64,000 bases of DNA, taken from positions 140,001 through 204,000 of the forward strand of contig JASFYN010000002.1 of NCBI GenBank assembly GCA_030055615.1. Reading direction: 5' to 3'. The position numbers and the translations under genes are program-made. The first letter of the stretch is position 1; every line of letters starts with the position of its first letter. Shown here one piece after another: positions 28,261-37,772 of the stretch. This DNA is from Methanothermobacter sp. (lineage in GTDB: Archaea > Methanobacteriota > Methanobacteria > Methanobacteriales > DSM-23052). The notes under the pieces are model-generated. The model was not told the origin of the DNA. It did no database searches and saw nothing but the letters and a program-made list of their open reading frames with translations.

Positions 28261-29051
28261 CATACTTGATAGGTATAATAGGTGGAACAGGAATTTACAA
28301 AACACCTCAAAATGTGAAGGTGGAAAAAAAGGTTATAAAAACACCATATGGGGATTCACCCCCAATATCAATTTTCAAAATCCATGGCAAAAAAGTTGCA
28401 TTCATACCCAGACACGCAGAAGGCCACGACTATCCACCACACAAGATAAATTACAGAGCAAACATATGGGCCCTTAAACATTTAGGTGTCAATAAGATAA
28501 TCGCAACTAACACCGCAGGATCACTCCACAAATTCATCAAACCAGGGACAATAGTCACACCAGATGACTTCCTAGATTTCACAAAAACGAGGATAGGAAC
28601 ATTCTATGACAAAAAAACAGTCCACGTGGATGTTACAAAACCATACTGTCCAAAACTCAGAAACATACTACTATCCTCTGGCGAAGTGAAGGATGGTGGA
28701 GTATACGTGTGCACAGAAGGGCCCCGTTTTGAAACCGCGGCCGAGATAAGAATGTTCAAAATCCTAGGAGGCACAATTGTAGGGATGACAGGATTACCCG
28801 AGGCCGTCCTTGCAAGAGAACTTGAAATGTGCTATGCAAGCCTCTGCCTTGTATCAAATTATGCAGCCTCAATCTCAGAGGATAAACTCACCATAAAAGA
28901 AGTCTTCGAGGTCTTGGAGGAGAAAAGGCCCATTATCATAGATATTATAAGTAGGAGTGTTGAAATGATTGATGAATCCCCATGTGAATGTCATGAGACG
29001 CTTAAAGACGCCTCTGTAGATGAAATACTTAAAGAGGAGATGCCAAAATGA
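28257..29051 (+). CDS. S-methyl-5'-thioinosine / thioadenosine phosphorylase
   Basis: A 264-residue enzyme of the MTA phosphorylase/PNP family that phosphorolyses methylthio-nucleosides for methionine salvage. Motifs: [30 protein letters not shown] and [11 protein letters not shown]. The purine-contact position reads VSNYAAS, with Asn where MTA-specific enzymes have Asp (TDYDCW); Asn favours 6-oxopurines, so methylthioinosine is the likelier substrate, as reported for a Methanocaldococcus homologue. GTG 28257 overlaps the rtcB stop (GTGA). Confidence 0.88.
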   Translation: MTYLIGIIGGTGIYKTPQNVKVEKKVIKTPYGDSPPISIFKIHGKKVAFIPRHAEGHDYPPHKINYRANIWALKHLGVNKIIATNTAGSLHKFIKPGTIVTPDDFLDFTKTRIGTFYDKKTVHVDVTKPYCPKLRNILLSSGEVKDGGVYVCTEGPRFETAAEIRMFKILGGTIVGMTGLPEAVLARELEMCYASLCLVSNYAASISEDKLTIKEVFEVLEEKRPIIIDIISRSVEMIDESPCECHETLKDASVDEILKEEMPK

Positions 29052-29611
29052 AAGTTTTATTATTATGTGGAAGTCCGAGGAAAGAAAGCAACACTATGAC
29101 AGCCCTAGAAAGATGTGCCGAGAAAATCAGGGAAGAAGGCCTTGAAACCGAGATAATCTCTTTAAGGAGACTGGACATTAAATCTTGTAGGGCATGTCTA
29201 ACCTGTGCAAAGACAGGTGAATGCGCAATAGATGATGGGCTCAACACCATCATCCAAAAAATAAGAGAATCAGAAGGATTCATAATAGGATCCCCAGTAT
29301 ATTTTGGAACAGCACGCGGAGATGTCATGTCAGCACTACAAAGGATAGGGATGGTTTCAAGAGCCTCTGACAATTTCTTAAAATGGAAGGTCGGCGGACC
29401 CATTGCAGTGGCCCGTAGGGGTGGTCATACAGCTACAATACAAGAAATGCTAATGTTCTATCTCATAAATGATATGATAGTCCCAGGTTCAACCTATTGG
29501 AATATCCTATTCGCCTGGGCTGCTGGTGAAGTTGAAGATGATAAAGAGGGTATTGAAACTATAGAACATTTCGGCGAAAACGTGGCTAAACTGATCAAAA
29601 AAATATACTAG
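29048..29611 (+). CDS. Iron-sulfur flavoprotein (NADPH-dependent FMN reductase family)
   Basis: A 187-residue flavodoxin-like protein with the FMN phosphate loop GSPRKESNT at the N-terminus and a compact cysteine motif C-x2-C-x2-C-x5-C (CRACLTCAKTGEC, residues about 47-59), which is typical of the methanogen Isf family that carries a [4Fe-4S] cluster and FMN. GSPVYFGTARGD supplies the flavin ring contacts. It overlaps the phosphorylase gene (ATGA), ending a four-gene run. Confidence 0.9.
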   Translation: MKVLLLCGSPRKESNTMTALERCAEKIREEGLETEIISLRRLDIKSCRACLTCAKTGECAIDDGLNTIIQKIRESEGFIIGSPVYFGTARGDVMSALQRIGMVSRASDNFLKWKVGGPIAVARRGGHTATIQEMLMFYLINDMIVPGSTYWNILFAWAAGEVEDDKEGIETIEHFGENVAKLIKKIY

Positions 29612-29643
29612 ACCTCCATACACCCTTTTTTGGGGTTGTTAAA

Positions 29644-29967
29644 TTGAAGATAGCTGTAGCATCATCTGACGGTGAAAATGTGGACTCGCATTTCGGTAAA
29701 GCATCTAAGTTTATTATTTACGAGTTCGATGGTGAAAAAGCGGAGATGGTTGATGAAAGAGAAATTAACATTGACCCGGCTGAAAAACATCAATGGATGA
29801 AAACATTAGATGCTGTTAGAGACTGTGATATTGTAATAGCTGTCCAGGCCGGATTAAGGGCTAAATTAGGCCTTGAAGAGGCGAGTATAAAACTCGTATC
29901 AGATGAAGGGCCCATAGACGAGGTTATTAAGAGGTATATTAAACATTACAAGTTTATGAAAAGCTAA
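29644..29967 (+). CDS. NifX/NifB-like dinitrogenase cofactor-biosynthesis family protein
   Basis: A 107-residue protein of the small family related to NifX, NafY and the C-terminus of NifB. It has the typical start KIAVASSDGENVDSHFGKA and the FIIYEFDGEK strand. Many methanogens keep such proteins without nitrogenase, where they may carry iron-sulfur or molybdenum fragments. It starts at TTG 29644 with TTGGGGTTG as a weak SD. No other nif genes are nearby. Confidence 0.85.
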   Translation: MKIAVASSDGENVDSHFGKASKFIIYEFDGEKAEMVDEREINIDPAEKHQWMKTLDAVRDCDIVIAVQAGLRAKLGLEEASIKLVSDEGPIDEVIKRYIKHYKFMKS

Positions 29968-29979
29968 ATATTTAAATAT
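29966..29979 (+). promoter_or_regulatory. TATA-like element upstream of eS1
   Basis: AAATATTTAAATAT lies about 100 bp before the eS1 ATG; the gap from 29968 to 30081 is AT-rich and non-coding. GGGTGATATAATG at 30072 is the SD and start. Confidence 0.35.
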
Positions 29980-30081
29980 CTTCTAGTGTAATAATCTACT
30001 TCAATATTTTGGAAAATTAGGACCCAAGTTTTTGTAATTCTAATTTTTCATGGAAAAATTCACAACTTTTAGGGTGATATA

Positions 30082-30669
30082 ATGGCTAAAGTGAGAAGAA
30101 GAAGAGTGAGAGACACATGGAAAGAAAAAAAATGGTATACTGTAACAGCCCCGAGTTTATTCGGAGAAAAAGAGATAGGTGTTACGCCTGCACGTGACCC
30201 TAAACTATTATTTACTAGGAGAGTAGAGGCTACGATGCGAGAACTTACCGGTGATTTTTCAAAGCAATATGTTAAATTAAAATTTGAAATAGAAAACGTG
30301 ACAGGAGACAAGGCAACTACAAAGTTCATAGGCCACGAGGTTACAACAGATTATGTGCGAAGCATGATAAGAAGAGGTACTAGTCGTGTTGACGCTCCAA
30401 AGATAGTGAAAACAAAGGATGGTTACAAGGTAAAAATCCATACCCTCGCCATAACAACCCGGCGAGCCAAATCATCACAGCAAAGATACATGCGTAAGAT
30501 CATCGAAGATAAAATAGAAGAGCTTGCAAGTGAAAAAACCTTTAACGAGCTCGTAGAGGGTATTGTAACAGGGAAAATAGCCTCAGAAATATATCATGAA
30601 GCCAAGAAGGTTTACCCCCTCAAAAGGGTTGAGATAATAAAGACAAGAGTATTAGAGGAACCAGCCTAG
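30082..30669 (+). CDS. rps3ae: Ribosomal protein eS1
   Basis: A 195-residue small-subunit ribosomal protein (S3Ae family) shared by archaea and eukaryotes. It has the basic N-terminus (AKVRRRRVRDTWKEKKWY), the FGEKEIGVTPARDP segment and the RRAKSSQQRYMRKII region. Its SD is GGGTGAT directly before the ATG. It stands alone between the NifX-like gene and the DUF92 gene. Confidence 0.96.
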   Translation: MAKVRRRRVRDTWKEKKWYTVTAPSLFGEKEIGVTPARDPKLLFTRRVEATMRELTGDFSKQYVKLKFEIENVTGDKATTKFIGHEVTTDYVRSMIRRGTSRVDAPKIVKTKDGYKVKIHTLAITTRRAKSSQQRYMRKIIEDKIEELASEKTFNELVEGIVTGKIASEIYHEAKKVYPLKRVEIIKTRVLEEPA

Positions 30670-30701
30670 AAAAGGAGCCCCATACTAGGGGGGTCCCCCA
30701 T

Positions 30702-31394
30702 ATGAAAGATTTTAATTGGATTTATGTACTCATATGCATACTTATAGGCTTTTTAACTTACAATCGGCGCGCCTTGGATTTGTGGGGATCCCTCTTAATG
30801 GTTATAATGGGTTTTATTATAATAGTAGCTGCTGGGTTTAATTGGCTGATTTTAATATTCATTTTTTTGATCCTAAGCCTTTTAGCCACAAAATATAAGA
30901 AAAATTACAAGAAATCCATGAAACTTTATGAAGGTAGAAGGAATGCTCGAAACGTCATATCCAATGGTATAATACCATTTATAATGGCCAGCTTCAGCTA
31001 CTATGATGGGTTCCTTGGGGGATTCATAGGATCAGTGGCAACGGCAACAGCAGACACGCTAGCAAGCGAAATAGGAGTGTTGCAGACGCCCAGACTAATA
31101 ACAGATTTGACAAAGGAAGTTAAACCTGGAACAGATGGTGGCGTATCACCGCTAGGAACCGCTGCAGGTATCATCGGAGCAGGCATCATCGGCCTATCAG
31201 CATATTTTCTCAATATATGCCCTAACCCCTTAATATCCGTTAAAATAGCCGTGATAGCAGGTACCATAGGATGCTTCATGGACAGCATACTAGGCGCTTT
31301 ATTTGAACGAAAAAATTACATTAACAATGAACAAGTGAATCTATTAGCAACAGTTACAGGAGCAGCTGCAGGGATAATCCTCCTCCATTTCTAA
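30702..31394 (+). CDS. DUF92 membrane protein
   Basis: A 230-residue membrane protein of the DUF92/TIGR00297 family with about six transmembrane helices. Characteristic segments are GRRNARNVISNGIIPF, FIGSVATATADTLASEIGVL and PGTDGGVSPLGTAAG. Plant and cyanobacterial members (VTE6) phosphorylate phytyl phosphate; an archaeal isoprenoid phosphate substrate is plausible but unproven. It follows eS1 by 32 bp and precedes apgM by 21 bp. Confidence 0.87.
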   Translation: MKDFNWIYVLICILIGFLTYNRRALDLWGSLLMVIMGFIIIVAAGFNWLILIFIFLILSLLATKYKKNYKKSMKLYEGRRNARNVISNGIIPFIMASFSYYDGFLGGFIGSVATATADTLASEIGVLQTPRLITDLTKEVKPGTDGGVSPLGTAAGIIGAGIIGLSAYFLNICPNPLISVKIAVIAGTIGCFMDSILGALFERKNYINNEQVNLLATVTGAAAGIILLHF

Positions 31395-31415
31395 CATAAC
31401 CAAGGTGGGAAAATT

Positions 31416-32645
31416 ATGAAAAGCCTAATAATGATAATTGATGGGATGGCAGACCGTCCAATACCAGAACTAGGAGAAAAAACACCCTTAGAAGCTGCTG
31501 AAACCCCAAATATGGACAAGTTAGCGGAGAATGGTATTAATGGTATCATGGACCCGATAAAGCCTGGTATAAGGGTTGGAAGCGACACAGCACACCTTTC
31601 AATACTAGGATACGACCCATATAAAGTCTATACTGGCAGAGGACCATTTGAAGCCGCCGGGGTTGGAGTAGAAGTGAAACCAGGAGACATAGCGTTCAGA
31701 TGCAATTTCGCAACTCAAGACAAGGACGGGATAATAATAGACAGGCGAGCAGGCCGAATAAGGGAAAAAACCGACAAAATAGCTGAAACAATCAACTCCA
31801 TGGAAATAGAAGGCTTCGAAGATGTTGAAATAATCTTCAAGGAATCTACAGGACACAGGGCAGTCCTAGTTTTAAGGGGTGAAAATCTTTCAGATAAAGT
31901 ATCGGATTCCGACCCTAAAAAGGAGGGCAAACCCCCCAAGACTGTTAAACCATTAAACGATTCTCCAGCAGCTGAAAAAACCGCGAAACTACTAAACAAA
32001 CTTGTCAAAAAATCATACAAATTACTTAAAGACCACCCAGTTAACATAGAACGCCTAAAAAAGTCTGAAAATCCTGCTAACATCATACTACCGAGAGGGG
32101 CTGGGGAAGTACCTCATATAAAAAAATTTGAGGAAAAATATGGGCTAAAAGCAGCATGTATAGCTGAAACAGGACTCATAAGAGGTATAGGGAACCTAAC
32201 AGGCATGGACATCATAGAAGTGGAAGGAGCAACCGGTGGCATAGACACCAACCTAAAGAATATAAAAGACGCAATCTTTGATACAATAAACAGCCCATAT
32301 GATTTCATACTTGTAAACATTGACGGCGCCGATGAAGCAGGCCACGACGGAGACCTGAAAGGCAAAATAGAATTCCTAGAAAAAGTTGATGAAATACTCG
32401 AAGACTTCCCATTAGATGAGATGTTTTTTGTCTTCACAGCCGACCACACCACCCCAATAAGTGTAAAAGACCATACCGGAGACCCTGTACCCATCGTAAT
32501 TAATGGTCCAGGTATAAGAGTGGATAACATAAAAAGATTCAATGAAAGAGAAGCAAGCAAAGGTGGACTCTGCAGGATAAAAGGATCAGATATAATGAAC
32601 ATACTACTCGACCTAATGGACAAAACAGAAAAATTTGGTGCATAA
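31416..32645 (+). CDS. apgM: 2,3-bisphosphoglycerate-independent phosphoglycerate mutase, archaeal type
   Basis: Interconverts 3- and 2-phosphoglycerate in central carbon flow. The 409-residue protein has the alkaline-phosphatase-superfamily metal sites: MIIDGMADR at the start, the nucleophile Ser in GSDTAHLSILGYDP, and DGADEAGHDGD and TADHTTP near the C-terminus. It is one of a run (apgM, glmM, glmU) with 2-bp and 4-bp junctions, so the run is an operon. Confidence 0.94.
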   Translation: MKSLIMIIDGMADRPIPELGEKTPLEAAETPNMDKLAENGINGIMDPIKPGIRVGSDTAHLSILGYDPYKVYTGRGPFEAAGVGVEVKPGDIAFRCNFATQDKDGIIIDRRAGRIREKTDKIAETINSMEIEGFEDVEIIFKESTGHRAVLVLRGENLSDKVSDSDPKKEGKPPKTVKPLNDSPAAEKTAKLLNKLVKKSYKLLKDHPVNIERLKKSENPANIILPRGAGEVPHIKKFEEKYGLKAACIAETGLIRGIGNLTGMDIIEVEGATGGIDTNLKNIKDAIFDTINSPYDFILVNIDGADEAGHDGDLKGKIEFLEKVDEILEDFPLDEMFFVFTADHTTPISVKDHTGDPVPIVINGPGIRVDNIKRFNEREASKGGLCRIKGSDIMNILLDLMDKTEKFGA

Positions 32646-32647
32646 AA

Positions 32648-33991
32648 ATGAAGCTTTTTGGAACATCAGGCATCAGAGGAAGATTTAAAGAAAAATTAAC
32701 AGCATCATTATCTTTAAATGTTGGGAAAGCCATCGCAACTTACCTCAAAGGAGAAGGTGAAGTCATAGTAGGATACGATCCGCGCACATCAAGCCAACTC
32801 ATAGAAAACGCATTATCCGCAGGGCTGATGGAAGGAGGATGTAACGTCATCAAAATAGGAATGGTCCCCACACCACTTATAGGATATGCCACTTCCAAAC
32901 TCAAAGCCAAGGCAGGTGTAATGATAACAGCCTCACACAACCCACCAGAATACAATGGAATAAAAGTATGGAACCATAATGGAATGGCATATTCACCAGC
33001 CCAAGAAAAAGAAATAGAAAGAATAATCCATGAAAAAGATTACATTACGGTAGACTGGGACAATCTAGGAAGTTCAGATCACTTGGACATTACAAAAATG
33101 TACATGGAAGATTTACTAGAACATTTTAAAATAAAAACCGATCTTAAAGTAGTGGTTGATTGTGGTTGTGGAGCAGCATCACATATAACCCCAATAATCT
33201 TAAGAAGAATTGGATGCGAAGTCTTATCATTAAATTGTCAACCAGACGGCTTTTTCCCAGGCCGAAACCCCGAACCAACCCCAGAAAACCTGAAAGATCT
33301 CATGAGCATGGTTAAAGCCAGTGGGGCTGACCTTGGCATAGCCCATGATGGCGACGCTGACAGGATGGTAGCAGTTGACGAAAAAGGCAGGTTCGCAGAT
33401 TTTGATAAACTTCTAACACTAATTGCCAAAGAGAAGGGCGGGAAAATCATCACCACAGTTGACGCGTCCATCAGCCTTGATGAATGTTTAAAAGAAGTCG
33501 GAGGAAAGGTTATAAGGACAAAGGTTGGGGACGTGCATGTTGCAGAAGCCCTAATCAGAGAAGGAGGATCATTCGGCGGGGAACCATCCGGCACATGGTT
33601 ACACCCAGAATTTTCTTTATCACCTGATGGAATATTCTCAGCCCTCAAACTCGTTGAAATAGTATCAGAAAAGGGTCCATTATCCAAATTACTCGATGAA
33701 ATACCATCATATCACAATATAAGGGATAAAATACCTTGTCCTGACACGAAAAAAGGTAATGTGATGGAAAAAGTTAAAAAACAATTACCACAACAATTCA
33801 AAGAAAAAATCCAAATAGATAACATAGACGGTACAAGAATATCACTAGAGGATGGCAGTTGGGTACTTATAAGACCATCAGGCACAGAACCATATATAAG
33901 AATCAGAATAGAAGCTAAAAAAGAAAAAACAGCCAAAAAACTTCATAATATGAGCCGATCATTCATGGAAAAAATTATAAGGGGATTATGA
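32648..33991 (+). CDS. glmM: Phosphoglucosamine mutase (copy 2)
   Basis: A 447-residue phosphohexomutase with the phospho-Ser loop TASHNPPEYNG, the DGDADR metal loop, GGEPSGTW for sugar binding and RPSGTEPYIR for phosphate. It lies directly before glmU, which argues that this copy makes glucosamine-1-phosphate for UDP-GlcNAc, needed for pseudomurein and surface glycans. It shares a nearly identical 152-bp tract with copy 1 although most of the remaining coding sequence has diverged. Confidence 0.92.
   Translation: MKLFGTSGIRGRFKEKLTASLSLNVGKAIATYLKGEGEVIVGYDPRTSSQLIENALSAGLMEGGCNVIKIGMVPTPLIGYATSKLKAKAGVMITASHNPPEYNGIKVWNHNGMAYSPAQEKEIERIIHEKDYITVDWDNLGSSDHLDITKMYMEDLLEHFKIKTDLKVVVDCGCGAASHITPIILRRIGCEVLSLNCQPDGFFPGRNPEPTPENLKDLMSMVKASGADLGIAHDGDADRMVAVDEKGRFADFDKLLTLIAKEKGGKIITTVDASISLDECLKEVGGKVIRTKVGDVHVAEALIREGGSFGGEPSGTWLHPEFSLSPDGIFSALKLVEIVSEKGPLSKLLDEIPSYHNIRDKIPCPDTKKGNVMEKVKKQLPQQFKEKIQIDNIDGTRISLEDGSWVLIRPSGTEPYIRIRIEAKKEKTAKKLHNMSRSFMEKIIRGL
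33212..33363 (+). repeat. Near-identical tract shared with the first phosphohexomutase gene
   Basis: Partner of 21780-21931. The first 89 bp are identical at the DNA level including third codon positions; the rest differs at about seven positions. Confidence 0.92.
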
Positions 33992-35256
33992 TGCAAGCAG
34001 TCATCCTAACTGCAGGTGAAGGGACAAGGATGAGACCCCTCACACTCACAAGGCCCAAGACAATGCTACCAATAGCAGGCAAACCCATACTACAATATAA
34101 CATAGAAGCCCTAAAAGAAAATGGCATCAAAGACATTATAATGATAACAGGATACCATGAATCAAAGGTGAAAGAATATTTCGGGAATGGGGACAAATTC
34201 AACGTAAATATAAGATACCATACACAAAAAGAACAATTAGGAACGGCAAATGCAATAAAATATGCCAGAGAATACATAGAGGATGATTTCATAGTACTCA
34301 ATGGTGACATTATCACCGAACCAGCCACTATCACAGATTTAATATCACATTATAAAGAAGCGGACACCACCATAGTACTCAGAGAAGTCAAAGATCCAAG
34401 CCAATTCGGCGTTGTTAAACTAGAAGGAGACAACGTAAAGGATATCATAGAAAAACCACCAGCCAATAAAGCCCCAGGGAACCTGGTAAACACTGGAATA
34501 TACCTATTCAATCATAAAATATTCGATTACATTGAAAGGACAAAAAAATCACCCCGCGGAGAATACGAGATAACAGATTCCATCAAAATGCAAATAAAAG
34601 ACAATTTAACAATAAAAGGCATAATATCCAAAAGGCATTGGGTAGACGTTGGAAAACCATGGGAATTATTAGAAGCCAATGAAACACTCCTCAAAAACAT
34701 AAAAGAAGACATAAAAGGTGAAATAGAGGATAACGTCACAATCCACGGGCCGATCATCCTAGGAGAGGGGAGCATAATAAGATCAGGAACATACATTATA
34801 GGCCCCATCTACATAGGAAAAAATTGTGAAATAGGACCCAACTCCTACATTAGAGCAAACACATCAATAGGAGACAATGTAAGCATAGGAAACGCCGTCG
34901 AAATCAAAAATTCCATAATAATGGATAAAACAAATATAAACCATTTATCCTATGTGGGAGATTCTGTCATCGGAGAAAACTGCAATCTCGGCGCGGGGAC
35001 AAACATAGCAAACCTCCGATTTGACGATAACCATGTAAAAATGACAATAAAAGGGGAAAAAATAGACACAGGCCGCCGCAAAATGGGGGTGATCTTCGCA
35101 GATAATGTTAAAACTGGCATCAATTCCTCCTTTAACCCAGGCATTAAAGTGGGAGTCGGATCCCAAATAGGACCTGGCAGTATAATATCACATGACATAC
35201 CCTCAAACAGACTAGTAATAGTAAATCAAGAACATATAATCAGCAAAAGAGATTAG
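33988..35256 (+). CDS. glmU: Bifunctional GlcN-1-P acetyltransferase / UDP-GlcNAc pyrophosphorylase-like protein
   Basis: A 422-residue two-domain protein. The N-terminal nucleotidyltransferase has LTAGEGTRMRPLT...RPKTMLPIAGKPI and NGDII; the C-terminal half is a left-handed beta helix of hexapeptide repeats (from about residue 250, IHGPIILGEGSIIRSGTYI). Such archaeal Glm/Sugar-1-P enzymes acetylate glucosamine-1-phosphate and transfer UMP or dTMP. It overlaps glmM copy 2 (ATGATG at the stop), fixing its pathway. Confidence 0.9.
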   Translation: MMQAVILTAGEGTRMRPLTLTRPKTMLPIAGKPILQYNIEALKENGIKDIIMITGYHESKVKEYFGNGDKFNVNIRYHTQKEQLGTANAIKYAREYIEDDFIVLNGDIITEPATITDLISHYKEADTTIVLREVKDPSQFGVVKLEGDNVKDIIEKPPANKAPGNLVNTGIYLFNHKIFDYIERTKKSPRGEYEITDSIKMQIKDNLTIKGIISKRHWVDVGKPWELLEANETLLKNIKEDIKGEIEDNVTIHGPIILGEGSIIRSGTYIIGPIYIGKNCEIGPNSYIRANTSIGDNVSIGNAVEIKNSIIMDKTNINHLSYVGDSVIGENCNLGAGTNIANLRFDDNHVKMTIKGEKIDTGRRKMGVIFADNVKTGINSSFNPGIKVGVGSQIGPGSIISHDIPSNRLVIVNQEHIISKRD

Positions 35257-35487
35257 ATTCTCAAAACTAGAACATTCCCATCTTACCTGTCACCAAATTT
35301 TAAAAAATTTAGAAACCCCCCTCTAAAATATTATAGGAAATTTTATTTTATGAGGATCCCTATTATGTCCAAATAAAAGTCTTATTTAATCCTTTACACG
35401 CTAGGCCTAGGAAGAGATTCTTAAGAAAATACTTATTAATTCTATATACTAATTATATCATAAAAGCCCCTAATTCAGGTGGAGAAG
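35257..35487. other. Intergenic region with palindrome and promoter
   Basis: A 231-bp non-coding gap. It holds the 10-bp palindrome CTAGGCCTAG (35401-35410), a TATA-like TCTATATA (35441-35448) about 40 bp before the next ATG, and the SD GGTGGAG at 35479. No RNA gene is apparent. Confidence 0.45.
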
Positions 35488-35955
35488 ATGGGAAAGAACT
35501 TTAAAGTCTTCAGTGGAGCTAAAATAATAGGTGAAGTCGAAATAGGAGATCATTCATCAATATGGTATAATGCCGTGGTGAGAGGCGACATCGAACCCAT
35601 CAAGATAGGCTCATATTCCAATATCCAAGACAATTGTGTAGTACATACAAGCAAAGGCTTCAAGACTATAATAGGAGATTATGTATCTGTGGGGCATGCA
35701 GCTGTATTACATGGTTGTAGGATAAACGATAATGTACTTATAGGGATGAACGCAACCATCCTCAATGGCTCCACCATCAACAAAGATTCTATTATAGGAG
35801 CAGGTACTGTTGTAACCGAGGGAAAAGAATTCCCCCCAGGGAGTCTAATACTCGGCGTCCCAGGGAGGCTCATAAGGGAACTTACAAAAGAAGAGATAAA
35901 ATCTGTAAAAGACAATGCGCTAAGATACTCTAAACTCGCCAAGAAGGGGTTATAA
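35488..35955 (+). CDS. Gamma-carbonic-anhydrase-like hexapeptide-repeat protein
   Basis: A 155-residue left-handed beta-helix protein. It keeps the gamma-carbonic-anhydrase-type metal ligands in HTSKGFKT, VGHAAVLHGC and the Arg/Asp/Gln framework (NAVVRGDIEPIKIGSYSNIQDN). Homologues bind zinc or iron as trimers; carbonic anhydrase activity is not proven for this subfamily. I start at ATG 35488, 3 nt after GGTGGA; GTG 35479 is also open. Its stop overlaps the hisC start. Confidence 0.87.
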   Translation: MGKNFKVFSGAKIIGEVEIGDHSSIWYNAVVRGDIEPIKIGSYSNIQDNCVVHTSKGFKTIIGDYVSVGHAAVLHGCRINDNVLIGMNATILNGSTINKDSIIGAGTVVTEGKEFPPGSLILGVPGRLIRELTKEEIKSVKDNALRYSKLAKKGL

Positions 35956-37055
35956 TGGCCAAGATAAGGGATGCGATACTAGGAATAGAACCATACGTAC
36001 CTGGAAGATCAACAAAAGAAATAGCTGAAGAATATCACCTTAAAGAAAGTGAAATCGTGAAACTCGGATCCAATGAAAACCCCCTCGGACCCTCACCCAA
36101 GGCAGTTAAAGCCGTGAAACGTGAAACCAAAAACATGCACAGATACCCAGAATCAGGACTGGATGATCTTAAAAAAGCAATCGCAGACTATTCAGGGACT
36201 TCCCCCAATCAGATAATAATTGGGGGTGATGGCGCCGATGAGATAATAGATCTCCTCGGCAAAACCTTCATGGAAACTGGCACAGAATTCATCGTACCAA
36301 TACCATCCTACATGTATTATGAGTATACTCTACGCCCATATGGTGCAAGACCCACCTATGCAAAATGGGACATGGAAAAGAATACCGTTGATACAAAATC
36401 TGTCATAGAATCCATAAATGATAAAACAAAGCTTATATTTTTATGCACTCCTAACAATCCTACTGGTGGCCTGATCTCAAAGGATGATATAGTCAGCATA
36501 CTTGACTCAACTTCTGCATTAGTTGTAGTGGATGAAGCCTATTTTGAATTTGCAGGTGTCAGTAACATAGGACTCATCGAGGATTATGAGAACTTGTTCA
36601 TCCTAAGAACATTTTCAAAGGCCATGGGCCTCGCTGGTATGCGTATAGGTTATGGTATTTCGAATCCTAGGATAATAGATTATATGCATCGTATTAAGCC
36701 CGTTTTCAGTTTGACTAGACTTTCGTATGTAGCTGCCCTTGCGACATTATCTGACAGGGATTATATAAAAAGGTCTATTGAATTTTCAATTAAAAGTAGG
36801 GAATATCTATATTCTAGACTTCTACAAATGGATAAGATTAGAGTCCTTAAGTCCTATGCAAATTATCTATTGGTGGATATACGCGAAACTGGCATGAACG
36901 CGGGTCAATTGACAGATGAGCTGCTTAAGAGGGGTGTTATAGTCAGGGATTGCACATCATTCAAAGGTTTGGACGAATATTGGATACGTGTGAGTGTAGG
37001 GACAATGAAAGAAAATGATAAGTTCATAGAAGCCCTCGGGGAGATCATAGAGTGA
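35955..37055 (+). CDS. hisC: Histidinol-phosphate aminotransferase
   Basis: A 366-residue class I/II PLP aminotransferase of histidine synthesis, which in archaea may also serve aromatic amino acids. Motifs: LGSNENPLGPSPKAV, GGDGADEIID, CTPNNPTGG, DEAYFEF and the Schiff-base Lys in TFSKAMGLAGMRIGYG. It overlaps the hexapeptide-protein gene by one base (TAATG), so the two are coupled. No other his genes are present here. Confidence 0.92.
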   Translation: MAKIRDAILGIEPYVPGRSTKEIAEEYHLKESEIVKLGSNENPLGPSPKAVKAVKRETKNMHRYPESGLDDLKKAIADYSGTSPNQIIIGGDGADEIIDLLGKTFMETGTEFIVPIPSYMYYEYTLRPYGARPTYAKWDMEKNTVDTKSVIESINDKTKLIFLCTPNNPTGGLISKDDIVSILDSTSALVVVDEAYFEFAGVSNIGLIEDYENLFILRTFSKAMGLAGMRIGYGISNPRIIDYMHRIKPVFSLTRLSYVAALATLSDRDYIKRSIEFSIKSREYLYSRLLQMDKIRVLKSYANYLLVDIRETGMNAGQLTDELLKRGVIVRDCTSFKGLDEYWIRVSVGTMKENDKFIEALGEIIE

Positions 37056-37059
37056 TTTT

Positions 37060-37752
37060 ATGAAGATTGGAAATTATAGTATTTCTACGGTGGATTTTCC
37101 CGGCACACCATCACTTGTGATATTCCTTGCTGGTTGTTCGCTTAAATGTCCATATTGCCACAATCCAGAACTAATAAAAGGAGGAAAAAATGTTTCACTC
37201 AAAGACATTTACAAAAAAATAATAGAATCTAAGGATTTAGTAGATGCTATTGTGATAAGTGGTGGAGAACCACTTTTACAAATAGATGAACTAGAGAAGA
37301 TTCTAGAATTCGCTAAGTCACAAAAACTTAAAACGAAACTGGACACCAATGGCTACCAACCAAAGTACATCGATAAGATAAAAGATCTAGTAGATTATGT
37401 TGCACTCGATGTTAAAGCCCCATTTGAAAAATATCGGAAACTTTTCGGTTTTGATGGGGCTAAAGTCAAAGAAACAATGAATATATTATCAGAATCAAAT
37501 GTCTTCCTTGAGTGTAGAACCACTTATGTCCCTAAGCTTTTAAAACCGGGAGACATTATAAAGATCGCTTCTCAAATCAATTGCGACCTTTATGTGATAC
37601 AACAATTCAGGAACAAAATGGTACTCGACCCCAAATTCAAGAATGTTAATCCACCATCACCTTCCATTTTAAAGGACATCGCAAAGAAAGCTAAAAGGTA
37701 TTGTGAAAACGTGAAGATCAGAACGCAAGAATTTGGAGAAGAAAAAATATAA
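37060..37752 (+). CDS. Anaerobic ribonucleotide-reductase-activating-type radical SAM protein
   Basis: A 230-residue radical SAM protein of the NrdG2/PflA-like group. The cluster motif is C-x3-C-x2-C (AGCSLKCPYC, residues 25-34), followed by ISGGEPLLQ. It would make the glycyl radical on an anaerobic ribonucleotide reductase; no nrdD is in the window, so the partner is not shown. It follows hisC by 4 bp. Confidence 0.88.
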   Translation: MKIGNYSISTVDFPGTPSLVIFLAGCSLKCPYCHNPELIKGGKNVSLKDIYKKIIESKDLVDAIVISGGEPLLQIDELEKILEFAKSQKLKTKLDTNGYQPKYIDKIKDLVDYVALDVKAPFEKYRKLFGFDGAKVKETMNILSESNVFLECRTTYVPKLLKPGDIIKIASQINCDLYVIQQFRNKMVLDPKFKNVNPPSPSILKDIAKKAKRYCENVKIRTQEFGEEKI

Positions 37753-37772
37753 GTAACAGTGGAGGGGGTGAA

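Noticed and set aside
35257-35478. tRNA or small RNA gene
   Set aside because: No cloverleaf, T-loop or CCA-adjacent sequence could be found in this or the other intergenic gaps.
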